A stretch of 64,000 nt of DNA from Clostridia bacterium. Lineage in GTDB: Bacteria; Bacillota; Clostridia; Christensenellales; Aristaeellaceae. Numbering within the stretch: position 1 is the stretch's first letter; each line of letters begins with the position of its first letter. Positions 18,616 through 27,177 of the stretch are shown in pieces. The translations under genes were made by a program, and so were the position numbers. Under the pieces are notes generated by a model. The model saw only the letters and a list, made by a program, of their open reading frames with translations, was not told where the DNA came from and searched no databases. The DNA lies in NCBI GenBank assembly GCA_017534885.1, contig JAFXVR010000026.1, positions 96,261-160,260 on the forward strand. The letters are read 5' to 3'.

Positions 18616-20121
18616 TTACTTCGCGGCGGCGAAGCGGTCATACTGGGCTTGCTTCACCTTCAGCACTTCTTCCACCTGCAGGCCCTGCAGGGAAGCGATG
18701 TAGCTGTCAAACTCGTCCTCGATGCTGTAGATGCCGCTGATAAAGCCCACAGCGCGCTCGTCCACATAGGTCTGCAGGTCAACCATGTACATGCTCAGGG
18801 TGTTGGCCTCGTCCGTGGTGGAGTACACAACCGGGAAGGGCGCACGGATGTAGGGCTCTTCAAACTCGCGGTCGTTCTGCACGTGCCAGGCAGCCAGCAG
18901 CACGTCGGTGGCGGGCACGCTCTGCTGAGAGGGCATATTGGGGGCATTGATGCCCAGGCCCTGGAACCAGGTGGAGTCTTCGGTGGTGCGGGGCAGGAAG
19001 TGACGGTTGCCCTCAGCGTCCACTTCGTAAGTCAGGCCTTCCTCGCCCCAGACGTACAGATCCTGCGCCTCTTCGCTCATGGCGTAGTCCAGGTAGCGGA
19101 TCGCGGCTTCCTTGCTGGTGCTCTTGGCATTGATGCCGAACACGTTGCTGATGGGGTTGCGGCCCACATAGAAGCCCTCATGGTCGCCGCTAAGGGGCGC
19201 CACGCCGACGAAGATGCCGTTCTCGCCGTCATAGCCGGGGGCGTTCTGGGAATACAGGGTGGACATCTGCCAGGAGAAGTCGAAGGTGACGCCGGTGGTG
19301 TCGTTTGCGCAGCGCTCCACGATCTGGTCGCGGTTCAGGCTGGTGAACTCAACCTCCAGCAGGCCTTCGCTGTACAGGCCGTTCAGGAAGGTCAGGTAGG
19401 CCTTGTAGGCTTCGGTCTCATAGGCGGCATAGTGCACCTTGCCCTCGTCGTCGGCATAGAAGCCGCTGACCAGATCCAGGCCGAAGGCCGGGCCGAACAT
19501 ATAGGGCAGGAAGGCGCTCTGGATGCTCATGGGGATCTCATCGGAGGCGTCGCCGTTGCCGTTCATGTCGTTGTCCCTGTAGTAGCGGAGCATTTCCACG
19601 AAGGCGTCCAGGGTGGTGGGCGCTTCGATGCCGGCCTTCTCCAGCCAGCGCACGTTGTACATCAGCACGGGCTGATAGTTGTTGGTGACCACGGTCTGGG
19701 GCACATAGTAGATATGGCCGTCCACAGCGGTCAGAGAGCCCTTGATGATGGGGTTCTCGTCCAGGAACTTCTTGTAGTTGGGCATGATGTCGAAATGCTC
19801 GTCCAGGGGCTCAAAGAGGCCGGCGGACAGATAGGTCTGGTTCAGGTCCAGATCGGGGAGCATCACCACATCCGCCAGATCCTGACCGGAGGCCAGCATG
19901 GGGCTGACGGCGTCGGAGTAGGTGCCGGGGTCCAGCAGGTTCCAGTCCACGGTTACGCCCGCGTTGTCCGCGATCTTCTTCAGCAGGTAGGCGTCGCGAA
20001 GATCGACGGTGGAATAATACGAGTTGATGGCCAGCTGCCGGATGGTCTCGCCGTCCGCCAGGGCGGAAGCGCAGCCCAGGAGCAGGCACAGGGCCAGCAG
20101 GATGCTGAGGGTCTTCTTCAT
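18616..20121 (-). CDS. Extracellular sugar-binding protein (LplA/family 1-like)
   Basis: Binding protein of a carbohydrate ABC importer, 501 aa. The signal sequence MKKTLSILLALCLLLGC offers a possible lipobox (LLGC) and, alternatively, a signal-peptidase I site after ALA. The mature part is acidic with a Trp/Tyr-rich C-terminal lobe, as in LplA-type proteins. It is last in the operon, 61 bases after the second permease gene, and a strong terminator follows. Partners are the two permeases upstream; the ATPase is not encoded here and is probably a shared MsmX-like protein elsewhere. Likely ligand: an oligosaccharide. Confidence 0.9.
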   Translation of the reverse strand: MKKTLSILLALCLLLGCASALADGETIRQLAINSYYSTVDLRDAYLLKKIADNAGVTVDWNLLDPGTYSDAVSPMLASGQDLADVVMLPDLDLNQTYLSAGLFEPLDEHFDIMPNYKKFLDENPIIKGSLTAVDGHIYYVPQTVVTNNYQPVLMYNVRWLEKAGIEAPTTLDAFVEMLRYYRDNDMNGNGDASDEIPMSIQSAFLPYMFGPAFGLDLVSGFYADDEGKVHYAAYETEAYKAYLTFLNGLYSEGLLEVEFTSLNRDQIVERCANDTTGVTFDFSWQMSTLYSQNAPGYDGENGIFVGVAPLSGDHEGFYVGRNPISNVFGINAKSTSKEAAIRYLDYAMSEEAQDLYVWGEEGLTYEVDAEGNRHFLPRTTEDSTWFQGLGINAPNMPSQQSVPATDVLLAAWHVQNDREFEEPYIRAPFPVVYSTTDEANTLSMYMVDLQTYVDERAVGFISGIYSIEDEFDSYIASLQGLQVEEVLKVKQAQYDRFAAAK

Positions 20122-20182
20122 GGGGGTACCTCCTCAATATTATTAGCGGAAACCCTTTTCCGCCTGGATACAAGGGATGGGG

Positions 20183-21106
20183 TCAGCCCTTCACGGCGCC
20201 GAGCATGGTGCCGGTGACCAGGTATTTCTGCACGAAGGGCGTGATGCAGAAGATGGGCACCGCCGCCAGCACAATGCAGACATACCGGATTTTCAGGGTG
20301 TTCTTCGCGGCCGCGTCCGCAGCGGCTGTGCCCGCGGACTGAAGCACCTCGGCAGAGGACATCAGCAGCACCCGCCGCAGGAAGATCTGCAGGGGCTGCA
20401 GGTCGCTCCGGCCCAGGTACAGCATGGCGTTGAAGAAATCGTTGTAACGGGCCACCGCGTAGTACAGCGTCAGCACAGCCAAGGTGGGCTTGATCAGCGG
20501 CACCGCGATGTGCAGCATCATGTACCAGTCGCTGGCGCCCTCCAGGGAGGCGTTCTCAAACAGGTCTTCGGGCACGCTCTCCATGGCGGAGCGGCAGATC
20601 ATCATGTTGTAGGTGCTCAGCAGCACCGGCAGGATCATGGCCAGGCGGCTGTTGTACAGGCCCATGCCGGTCACCACCATGTAGGTGGGGATCATGCCGC
20701 CGCTGAAGTACATGGTGAAGACCACGAAGAAGTTCAGCTTCCGCCTGAGGAAGAAGCGCTTCCGGCTCAGGGGATAGGCAGCCAGGCAGGTGAACACCAT
20801 GTTGGCTAAGGTGCCGAAGACGGTGTAGAAGGCCGTGTTCAGGTAGGAGGTCCACAGCTGGGAATAGCCCATCACCATGCTGTAGGTCTCGGTGGTGAAG
20901 CCCCTGGGCAGGAACCACACGTCTCCCCGGGCCACCGCGGCTCCGTCCGAGAAGGAGATGGAGAACACGTACAGGAAGGGGTAGGCGGTGACCGCCACCG
21001 CGAAGAGCACCAGAATCCAGATGACGATGTCCAGCGCCTTGTCCCCCGCGCTTTCCGTGCTGAAGGAGTCCGGCTTATGCACCGTCCTCTTGGCCAGGGC
21101 TGTCAC
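20183..21106 (-). CDS. Carbohydrate ABC transporter permease (YtcP/LplC-like)
   Basis: Inner-membrane permease of about 307 aa with six predicted helices. The EAA-type loop for ATPase contact is visible as ENASLEGASDWYMMLHIAVPLIKPT. The C-terminus PFVQKYLVTGTMLGAVKG is a strong family signature. I choose GTG 21106 as start: AGGGAG lies 8 bases upstream and the length then matches the family. An in-frame ATG at 21208 would add 34 unusual residues. It sits between the partner permease and the binding protein in the same orientation. Confidence 0.9.
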   Translation of the reverse strand: MTALAKRTVHKPDSFSTESAGDKALDIVIWILVLFAVAVTAYPFLYVFSISFSDGAAVARGDVWFLPRGFTTETYSMVMGYSQLWTSYLNTAFYTVFGTLANMVFTCLAAYPLSRKRFFLRRKLNFFVVFTMYFSGGMIPTYMVVTGMGLYNSRLAMILPVLLSTYNMMICRSAMESVPEDLFENASLEGASDWYMMLHIAVPLIKPTLAVLTLYYAVARYNDFFNAMLYLGRSDLQPLQIFLRRVLLMSSAEVLQSAGTAAADAAAKNTLKIRYVCIVLAAVPIFCITPFVQKYLVTGTMLGAVKG

Positions 21107-21239
21107 AGGCGCCACTCCCTTCTCTCTTTCTCTATGCTTAGGAGATTCCGCGCCTGCGGGCGCGGGCAGGGGGCTTTCCGATCGCCCCCTGCACTCCTTC
21201 GGCTTCATGCGTTGGGTTTGCTTTATTTTTGGATCAATC

Positions 21240-22187
21240 TCACCACAGGCTGGAGCCGGTCACCTTGCGGCTGAGCGCGTTGCTGGAGACCACGAACACG
21301 AAGCCCACCGCCGAGTAGAACAGGCCCACCGCCGAAGCGTAGCTGAAGTTCTTGTTTTCGATGCCCTGCCGGTAGACATAGGTGGCGATGACGTCTCCCG
21401 TCTCATACACCGCCGGGGAGTACATCAGGTACACCTTCTCAAAGCCCACGTTCAGCAGGTTGCCAAGAGTCATGATCAGCAGCAGGATGACGGTGTCGGA
21501 GATCATGGGGATGATCAGGTGGATGATCTGCTGCCACCGGCTGGCGCCGTCCACCTTCATGGCCTCGTACAGGGTGGGATCGATGCCCATGATGGCCGCT
21601 ACGAAGATGATGGCGTTGAAGCCGAAGCTCTGCCAGGAGCCGGAGATGACATACAGCTTCCGGAACCAGGAGGGCATGCCCATGAAGTTGATCGCCTTCC
21701 CGCCGAAGGCCTTGATCACCTGGTTCACGATGCCGCTGGAGGGGCTCAGGAAGTTGGTCATCATGCCCACCACCACCACCGTGGAGATGAAGTAGGGCAG
21801 GTAGGTGATCACCTGGGCCGTCTTGGCGAAGCGCCGGGCCCGCAGCTGGGTGATGCAGATGGCGAAGATGATGGGGATGGGGAAGCCGAAGATCAGCGAG
21901 TAGAAGGAGAGGAGGAAGGTGTTGCGGATCAGCCGCCAGGCGAAAACTGAGTTGAAGAACTGCTGGAACCAGCGGAACCCGACCCAGGGGCTGCTGAACA
22001 CCCCGGCGAAGCCGCTGCCCATCTTGAAGTCCTCGAAGGCCATGGCCAGCCCCACCATGGGCAGATAGCAGAAGATGAGGTAGAAGAGGAAAACCGGGAG
22101 GAACATCAGCATCAGCTGAGAATCCCTGCGGATCAGCTGGCTCAGCGGCTTCTTGCCCGGCTTGATGTCATTGACCGGTTTCGCCAT
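21240..22187 (-). CDS. Carbohydrate ABC transporter permease (LplB-like)
   Basis: Partner permease of about 315 aa with six membrane helices and the coupling-loop motif YEAMKVDGASRWQQIIHLIIPMI. FCYLPMVGLAMAFEDFK is typical of LplB/YteP proteins. The start is ATG 22187, right after GAGGAGGGAG; an upstream frame extension to 22292 lacks a ribosome site. It is the first transporter gene, downstream of the AraC regulator gene and of a candidate promoter-operator at 22263-22300. Confidence 0.92.
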   Translation of the reverse strand: MAKPVNDIKPGKKPLSQLIRRDSQLMLMFLPVFLFYLIFCYLPMVGLAMAFEDFKMGSGFAGVFSSPWVGFRWFQQFFNSVFAWRLIRNTFLLSFYSLIFGFPIPIIFAICITQLRARRFAKTAQVITYLPYFISTVVVVGMMTNFLSPSSGIVNQVIKAFGGKAINFMGMPSWFRKLYVISGSWQSFGFNAIIFVAAIMGIDPTLYEAMKVDGASRWQQIIHLIIPMISDTVILLLIMTLGNLLNVGFEKVYLMYSPAVYETGDVIATYVYRQGIENKNFSYASAVGLFYSAVGFVFVVSSNALSRKVTGSSLW

Positions 22188-22262
22188 GGTCTCCCTCCTC
22201 GCATTTTCATATGGATGCCTGCCTGACTCCGGATGGGGCGGCGGGCTGCATCTGATGTGCAA

Positions 22263-22300
22263 ATGATAGGCGAGAAGCATCAAAAAAGGCAAGCATCAAA
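22263..22300 (-). promoter_or_regulatory. Promoter with 10-bp direct repeats, candidate AraC operator
   Basis: Read leftward, a weak -35 TTGCCT (22292-22287) and -10 TATCAT (22268-22263) are 18 bp apart. Two identical copies of AAGCATCAAA (plus-strand 22275-22284 and 22291-22300), 16 bp from start to start, overlap the spacer and the -35. AraC-family activators commonly bind such direct repeats beside a weak -35, and the AraC gene ends 30 bases away. Confidence 0.55.
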
Positions 22301-22329
22301 TCGCGCTTGTCTTTTCTGGTGGGAATTTT

Positions 22330-24588
22330 TCAGTTTTCGTCAGGGATGTTCAAATCCGGCGGGTCATGATCTGATTCATCTCCGCCGCGGTATTCGCTGG
22401 GGTTGACCCCCATCACCGCCCGGAAATTCCGGCGGAAGGTGAGGATATTGCTGAAGCCGCACTGGTTCGATATCTCCTCCAGGCTCAGACCGGTCTCCTT
22501 CAGCAGCTCAGCCGCCCGGTGAATCTGCCGCTCCCGGACATAGGTCAGGAAGGTCTGCCCGTGCTGCTTCCGGCAGATGAGCCCCACCATCTTGGTGGAG
22601 ACGCCGAAGCGATCCGCCAGGCTGTTCAGGCTCAGCTCCGGGTCGTAGAGATGCGCTTCCAGATAGGCGCTGATTTCCGCCTCCAGGCTCTTCTCCTTCT
22701 CCGCTTCCTCACCGGAGGGGGCTTCCGCCAGGCTTGTGGCGAAGACCTGCCGGTAGTAGGCAAAGATTTCCTCAATGGTGGCCGAATCCCGGATGGGCTC
22801 CATGCGCACATGGGTCGTGCTCAGGTCATAGGCGTTGCGCAGGGCTTTGTGGATCGTCCAGTAGAGCTCGTCCGCCAGCTTCCGGACCTCCTCCAGGGGC
22901 AGGTCGGCTTCCACCAGATTGGCCTGGTAGATACTGTCCAGCAGACTGTTCAGCTCCTCCAGATTCCTCTCCTTCAGGAAGCGCACCATCTGCTTCTGGG
23001 CGTCCTTGGGCAGGGAATAGCCTTGGGGCGCTTCCTCCCGCTCCTCGGGGAAGTAGACCGCGCCCCGGCCGCCGGTGAGCATCTGTCCCAGGGAAGCCTG
23101 GGCCTCCCGGCAGGCCTCGCTCAGCCGATCCAGCTCGCTCTCCCGGTGGCCGATGCCTAAGGTGACAAGGGTGCTTTCGTCCTCCACATTCTCCTGGATG
23201 GCGCTGTACAGCTTATAGAAGAACGCGTCAAAGCCTTCCTTTTCATCCGCGGCGGCGATCACAAAGATGTTCTGCAGGTTCTCCGGCACCGCCACCACCT
23301 GAATCTCTTCCCCGCTCATGCGCCGGCAGACGGACAGCACCAGCTCCTGCAGATCCTGATACCGCCGCTCCGTCGCCGGGGTCTCCCGGGTGATGGCCAG
23401 GTTCACCACACCCACCGTGTAATAGCTGCGCTTCAGCTCCGTAAACTGCCCTTCCACCAGCATCTGCGGCTGGCCGGCCCCGTGAATCACGGCCTGCAGC
23501 ATGCCCTGCCGGGCATAGGGGGTGATGGTCACCATCTTCTCCTGATAGCCGTTGCGCTCGCCGATGAGGCTGACGATTCCCTGCAGAATGTGGCCGAACT
23601 CGTCCCGGGAGCCGGGCAGCTCCGCTTCTGATACAGCGGTGTCCCCGGGCTTTTCCACCAGCCGCTGGATCTCATCGATGGGCCGGTAGTAGCGCCGGGA
23701 GATGCGGTAGCTGATCTGCATGAGGAAAAGGCTGGCCAGCGCCATCAGAGCCGGGGGGAGCAGGGCAGAGAGAGGCAGCGGCCTGGACAGGGCGGACTCG
23801 GGCAGATATACCAGATAGGACACGGTGCTGTCCGCCATGCTGTCCGCCTGCATCACGATCCCTGTGGCCTCCCCGGTTTCATAGACGGGCTGGCCCCGGC
23901 GCAGGATCCGGACAGCCGCCTGATCCCCGAGCCGGTCGCGGATGGCCGCCCGCAGCTGATCCTGCTCGATGAGGATGAGCACCTCGCCTTTCGCGGAGCT
24001 CTGGCTGCCGAAGCCGGTGTAGAATTCGCCGTAGATCAGGTATTCCCGGTTCAGCTGAATCTGATGTCCGCTGACGCCCAGCAGCCGGGCCGCGGTGCTG
24101 ACCCCGAACCAGGGGGAGGTCGAGAGGGCCTGACAGGAGCCCTCCAGGGAATACACTTCCCCGGGCAGGAAGACCTTGTTCTCCCCCTGAAAGGCCAGAA
24201 TCAGGCTGTTCAGGCTGGTGCTCCGCGCGCCGCTCCGGATGCGGGTCAGCTCCCCCAGCAGGTTGTACAGTTGCAGGGAGCTCATGGTCTTCTTTTCCAC
24301 ATAGACCGTCTGCAGGGCGGAGCGGGCGCTTTCGGAGGCGTTGACGGAGGCGCAGAGCATCTGGGCCTGCATCAGCTGCTGATCCATCCAGTTGCCCCAG
24401 GACACCACCCGCTGTTCCCATTCCTGCCGCGCCAGTTCCGAGGCCTCCCGCCGGTAGGACAGGAGGGTCCAGCCGACGAAAATGCCAAACAGCAGCAGGA
24501 TGATCAATGTATAGGAAAGGAACAGGCGCTTGAAAACGCCGCTGCGGAAGTAATTCACCCGCCGCTGTTTCCGCTCTGCTCCCCGCAT
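22330..24588 (-). CDS. Membrane-bound AraC-family transcriptional regulator
   Basis: A 752-aa one-protein sensor-regulator. A basic N-terminus leads to TM1 (LFLSYTLIILLLFGIFVGW, about 22-40). An outside sensor region of about 230 residues follows, then TM2 (LSALLPPALMALASLFLM, about 275-292), a HAMP-like/linker region, and a C-terminal double helix-turn-helix AraC domain (about 640-745, with SLNSLADRFGVSTKMVG and FRAVMGVNPSEYR). It has no kinase domain. This architecture is found beside LplABC-type sugar importers in Firmicutes and probably activates the adjacent importer when its sugar is sensed outside the cell. Confidence 0.9.
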   Translation of the reverse strand: MRGAERKQRRVNYFRSGVFKRLFLSYTLIILLLFGIFVGWTLLSYRREASELARQEWEQRVVSWGNWMDQQLMQAQMLCASVNASESARSALQTVYVEKKTMSSLQLYNLLGELTRIRSGARSTSLNSLILAFQGENKVFLPGEVYSLEGSCQALSTSPWFGVSTAARLLGVSGHQIQLNREYLIYGEFYTGFGSQSSAKGEVLILIEQDQLRAAIRDRLGDQAAVRILRRGQPVYETGEATGIVMQADSMADSTVSYLVYLPESALSRPLPLSALLPPALMALASLFLMQISYRISRRYYRPIDEIQRLVEKPGDTAVSEAELPGSRDEFGHILQGIVSLIGERNGYQEKMVTITPYARQGMLQAVIHGAGQPQMLVEGQFTELKRSYYTVGVVNLAITRETPATERRYQDLQELVLSVCRRMSGEEIQVVAVPENLQNIFVIAAADEKEGFDAFFYKLYSAIQENVEDESTLVTLGIGHRESELDRLSEACREAQASLGQMLTGGRGAVYFPEEREEAPQGYSLPKDAQKQMVRFLKERNLEELNSLLDSIYQANLVEADLPLEEVRKLADELYWTIHKALRNAYDLSTTHVRMEPIRDSATIEEIFAYYRQVFATSLAEAPSGEEAEKEKSLEAEISAYLEAHLYDPELSLNSLADRFGVSTKMVGLICRKQHGQTFLTYVRERQIHRAAELLKETGLSLEEISNQCGFSNILTFRRNFRAVMGVNPSEYRGGDESDHDPPDLNIPDEN

Positions 24589-24617
24589 ACTGGCTGTTCT
24601 CCTTTCCCTGCGCCGCT

Positions 24618-25973
24618 TTATTCAGCCCGCAGCGCCTTTCCGGAAGCGCTTCCCGCATAGCCATCCGTCATCCGGTCGGCGGAGCGGCGGCTCTGGACGG
24701 TGACCGAATCACCGGTGAAAACCAGCACCATGTCAAAGCCGCAAGGGCTGTTCCCGATGGCATGGCAGCGGATCCGCAGCGCGCCGTCCGCGTACCAGGC
24801 CGCGGAAACCGTCGCGGGCTCGCCCGGCCAGCCGGGATAATCAGCGCACAGGGTCTCGCCGGCGCGGAAGGGGAGGCGGCAGCTGCCCCGGGCATTCTCA
24901 TAACACAGGCAGTCCTCCTTCATCTGCAGCTGCGTCCAGCCCAGGGGATTTTCCTCCGGGAACTGATAACTGCCGGACACAACTCTGCGGGCCTCCGGCA
25001 CGTCCTTCAGCGTGGGCGCGGGAAGCTCCAGCCGGACCGGCGCCATGTCCTCCCGGTCCAGCCAGGGATACAGCTCTTCAAAGAAGGCGTCATAGATCCG
25101 CTGCATGCCTGCGGAATCCAGGCGCACATCGCCGATGCTGCAGAAAACCGCGTCCTTCTCAGGGCAGAGCACCGCCAGCTGGCCGCCCATGCCGTACAGC
25201 ACCCAGCCGGCCCGGGTGCGCCAGCACTGCCAGCCGTAGCCATAGCGCTCCTCCTCGCTGTCCCGCAGGAGAGTGTCAATCTGTTTCTGCTGCATCTGCG
25301 ACATAAACCAGCCGGGAATCAGGCCGTCTCCGCCCCGGCTGAGGCACAGCGCCACCCGGTTCAGATCCCGCAGACTCATGCACAGCCCGGTGCCGCCGGT
25401 GCACTGGCCCGAGGGATCCCGCAGCCAGAAGCGGCTGTCCTCGCAGCCCAAGGGGGTGAAAAGCCGCTCCTCAAGGAAATCCACGACCTCCTTGCCGCTC
25501 AGCCGGCGAACCAGGCTGGACAGCACCTGGCTGGCTCCGGTATCATAATTGAAGACAGCGCCCGGCGCGTGATCCGGCTTTCCGGTGAAAAAGGGCAGGG
25601 TCCAGTCCGCGTCCTCATACTCTCGGTAGGCGGTCTGCCGGTAGCAGGTGGCCATTCGAAACATGTCCACAATGGTCACGGCCGTCAGCTCCGGGGGCGG
25701 TGAGGGCGGCAGCAGATCCGGGAAGAAGCGGACGATGGGATCCTCCAGCCGCAGCTTCCCCTCCTCCATCAGCATGGCCAGGGCGATGGCCACCATGGTT
25801 TTGCTGACCGAATACATCCGGTGCGGCTGATCCTCCCGGAACGGCGCGTAAACAGCCCGGGCCTTCTCCTGACACCGGACAGTGAGCATCCAGCCGTGCA
25901 GGTTGATGTCCTCCCTGCGAATCCGCTCCGCAAAAGCCTGCACCCGCTTCTCCAGTCCTGATTCATGCTTCAT
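24618..25973 (-). CDS. Serine hydrolase of the beta-lactamase (class C/AmpC-like) fold
   Basis: Penicillin-binding/beta-lactamase-fold protein of 451 aa. The active-site SVSK gives Ser55 and Lys58, and the second motif is Tyr143 in YDT. A C-terminal lipocalin-like beta region follows, as in EstB/6-aminohexanoate-hydrolase relatives. No signal peptide is present when started at ATG 25973, so it is likely a cytoplasmic esterase or peptidase rather than a resistance enzyme. It lies 29 bases upstream of the AraC gene and may be co-transcribed with it. Substrate unknown. Confidence 0.85.
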   Translation of the reverse strand: MKHESGLEKRVQAFAERIRREDINLHGWMLTVRCQEKARAVYAPFREDQPHRMYSVSKTMVAIALAMLMEEGKLRLEDPIVRFFPDLLPPSPPPELTAVTIVDMFRMATCYRQTAYREYEDADWTLPFFTGKPDHAPGAVFNYDTGASQVLSSLVRRLSGKEVVDFLEERLFTPLGCEDSRFWLRDPSGQCTGGTGLCMSLRDLNRVALCLSRGGDGLIPGWFMSQMQQKQIDTLLRDSEEERYGYGWQCWRTRAGWVLYGMGGQLAVLCPEKDAVFCSIGDVRLDSAGMQRIYDAFFEELYPWLDREDMAPVRLELPAPTLKDVPEARRVVSGSYQFPEENPLGWTQLQMKEDCLCYENARGSCRLPFRAGETLCADYPGWPGEPATVSAAWYADGALRIRCHAIGNSPCGFDMVLVFTGDSVTVQSRRSADRMTDGYAGSASGKALRAE

Positions 25974-26061
25974 ATGGTTCACTCCCGCGTTAAGATATAG
26001 CAGCCGCCCAGAGGCGGCGTGTGATATGAAAACCAGCAACACGGCAGGCGGAATCCGGGGC

Positions 26062-27159
26062 TTACTCTCCCGTCTTCACCCGCGCCACCGCGCCTTCCGC
26101 CTCATCCCATTCTCCCGGATCCTGCCCGGTGGTCTGGCGCATCCGCTCCAGGACGCGCAGGGCGTCTTCGCCCTTCAGCAGGCAGGGGGCGAAATCGTTG
26201 GCGCCGGGGGTGCTGGTGATGGAAATCGGGTAGAAGTGCAGGGCGATCTCCCGCAGGACGCCCTCCTCGAAGGTCAGCACCGCCCGGGTGACCAGGGCGT
26301 CGGTGACCTTCGGATAGATGGCGCCGCCGAAGGAGCAGTTGCCCAGGCTGTACACCACGGGCACGCCCTCCACCACATCATAGCCCTGCACCACGTGCGG
26401 GTGATGGCCGATAATCAGATGGGTGCCGCATTGGATGGCCCGGCTGACGATCTGCTTCTGATAATTGTCCGGGGGCGTGGCGCTGTACTCCGTGCCGGCG
26501 TGCATCACGGTGATGACGGCGGCGCAGCCCAGATCCTTCAGCCGCTCCGCCTGCCGGGCGAACTGCTTGTAACGCGTGCCTGTCAGGGAGTAGCTGACAC
26601 CGAGAAAACCAATGAGAACCCCTTCGTCCGAGCGCCACACGGCCGGGGCGTCGGTGCCGAACCAGCAGACCCCGGCGGCTTCCAGGGCGGCCTTGGTGTC
26701 GGCATAGCCCTTGTCGCCGTAGTCGTGGGTGTGGTTATTGGCTAAGGTGACGCACTCCGCGCCCGCGCTGGTGAGGATCTCCGTGTAGGCGGTGGGGCCG
26801 ATGAAGTTGAACTGCTTGTCCGCCCTGGACAGCTTGCGGTCGGACAGCACAACCTCCAGGTTGGCCACGGTCAGGTCATCCGCCAGCGTCAGGGCGCTGA
26901 GGCCTTCCAGCGGGTAGGAGAAGCCCTTTTCTTCCACCGTGCGGAAAAAGCCCAGCGGGGAACGGCGGTTCTTTTCCTCGCCGCCTAAGGTGCAGTCGCC
27001 CAGGAAGGTCATGGTGATTTCCCCGCTGAAGCTGCTCCCGCCTTCTGAAAGCGCTTCCGGGCTGTCCTTGCCGGACAGGGTATACCAGGTGCCGCTGGCT
27101 GAGGCGGAGAGGGGAATCAGCAGGGCCAGGAGCAGGGACAGCAGTCGTCTACGCAGCAT
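26062..27159 (-). CDS. CapA-family metallophosphoesterase-like protein, secreted
   Basis: CapA/PgsA-like protein of 365 aa with an N-terminal signal peptide (LLSLLLALLIPLSASA). The family motifs are intact: MTFLGDCTLGG near the start, VANLEVVLS, LANNHTHDYG and IIGHHPHVVQGYD. In bacilli, CapA belongs to poly-gamma-glutamate synthesis, but no capB or capC is here, so a wall- or polymer-related phosphoesterase role is more likely. It starts 18 bases after the phosphodiester glycosidase gene and forms an operon with it. Confidence 0.9.
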   Translation of the reverse strand: MLRRRLLSLLLALLIPLSASASGTWYTLSGKDSPEALSEGGSSFSGEITMTFLGDCTLGGEEKNRRSPLGFFRTVEEKGFSYPLEGLSALTLADDLTVANLEVVLSDRKLSRADKQFNFIGPTAYTEILTSAGAECVTLANNHTHDYGDKGYADTKAALEAAGVCWFGTDAPAVWRSDEGVLIGFLGVSYSLTGTRYKQFARQAERLKDLGCAAVITVMHAGTEYSATPPDNYQKQIVSRAIQCGTHLIIGHHPHVVQGYDVVEGVPVVYSLGNCSFGGAIYPKVTDALVTRAVLTFEEGVLREIALHFYPISITSTPGANDFAPCLLKGEDALRVLERMRQTTGQDPGEWDEAEGAVARVKTGE

Positions 27160-27177
27160 TGGTCATCCTCCGGGCGG

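Noticed and set aside
24618..25973. Antibiotic-resistance beta-lactamase.
   Set aside because: The SxxK and YxT motifs belong to the wider AmpC fold; there is no signal peptide, and the YDT second motif and C-terminal extension point to an esterase/peptidase relative.
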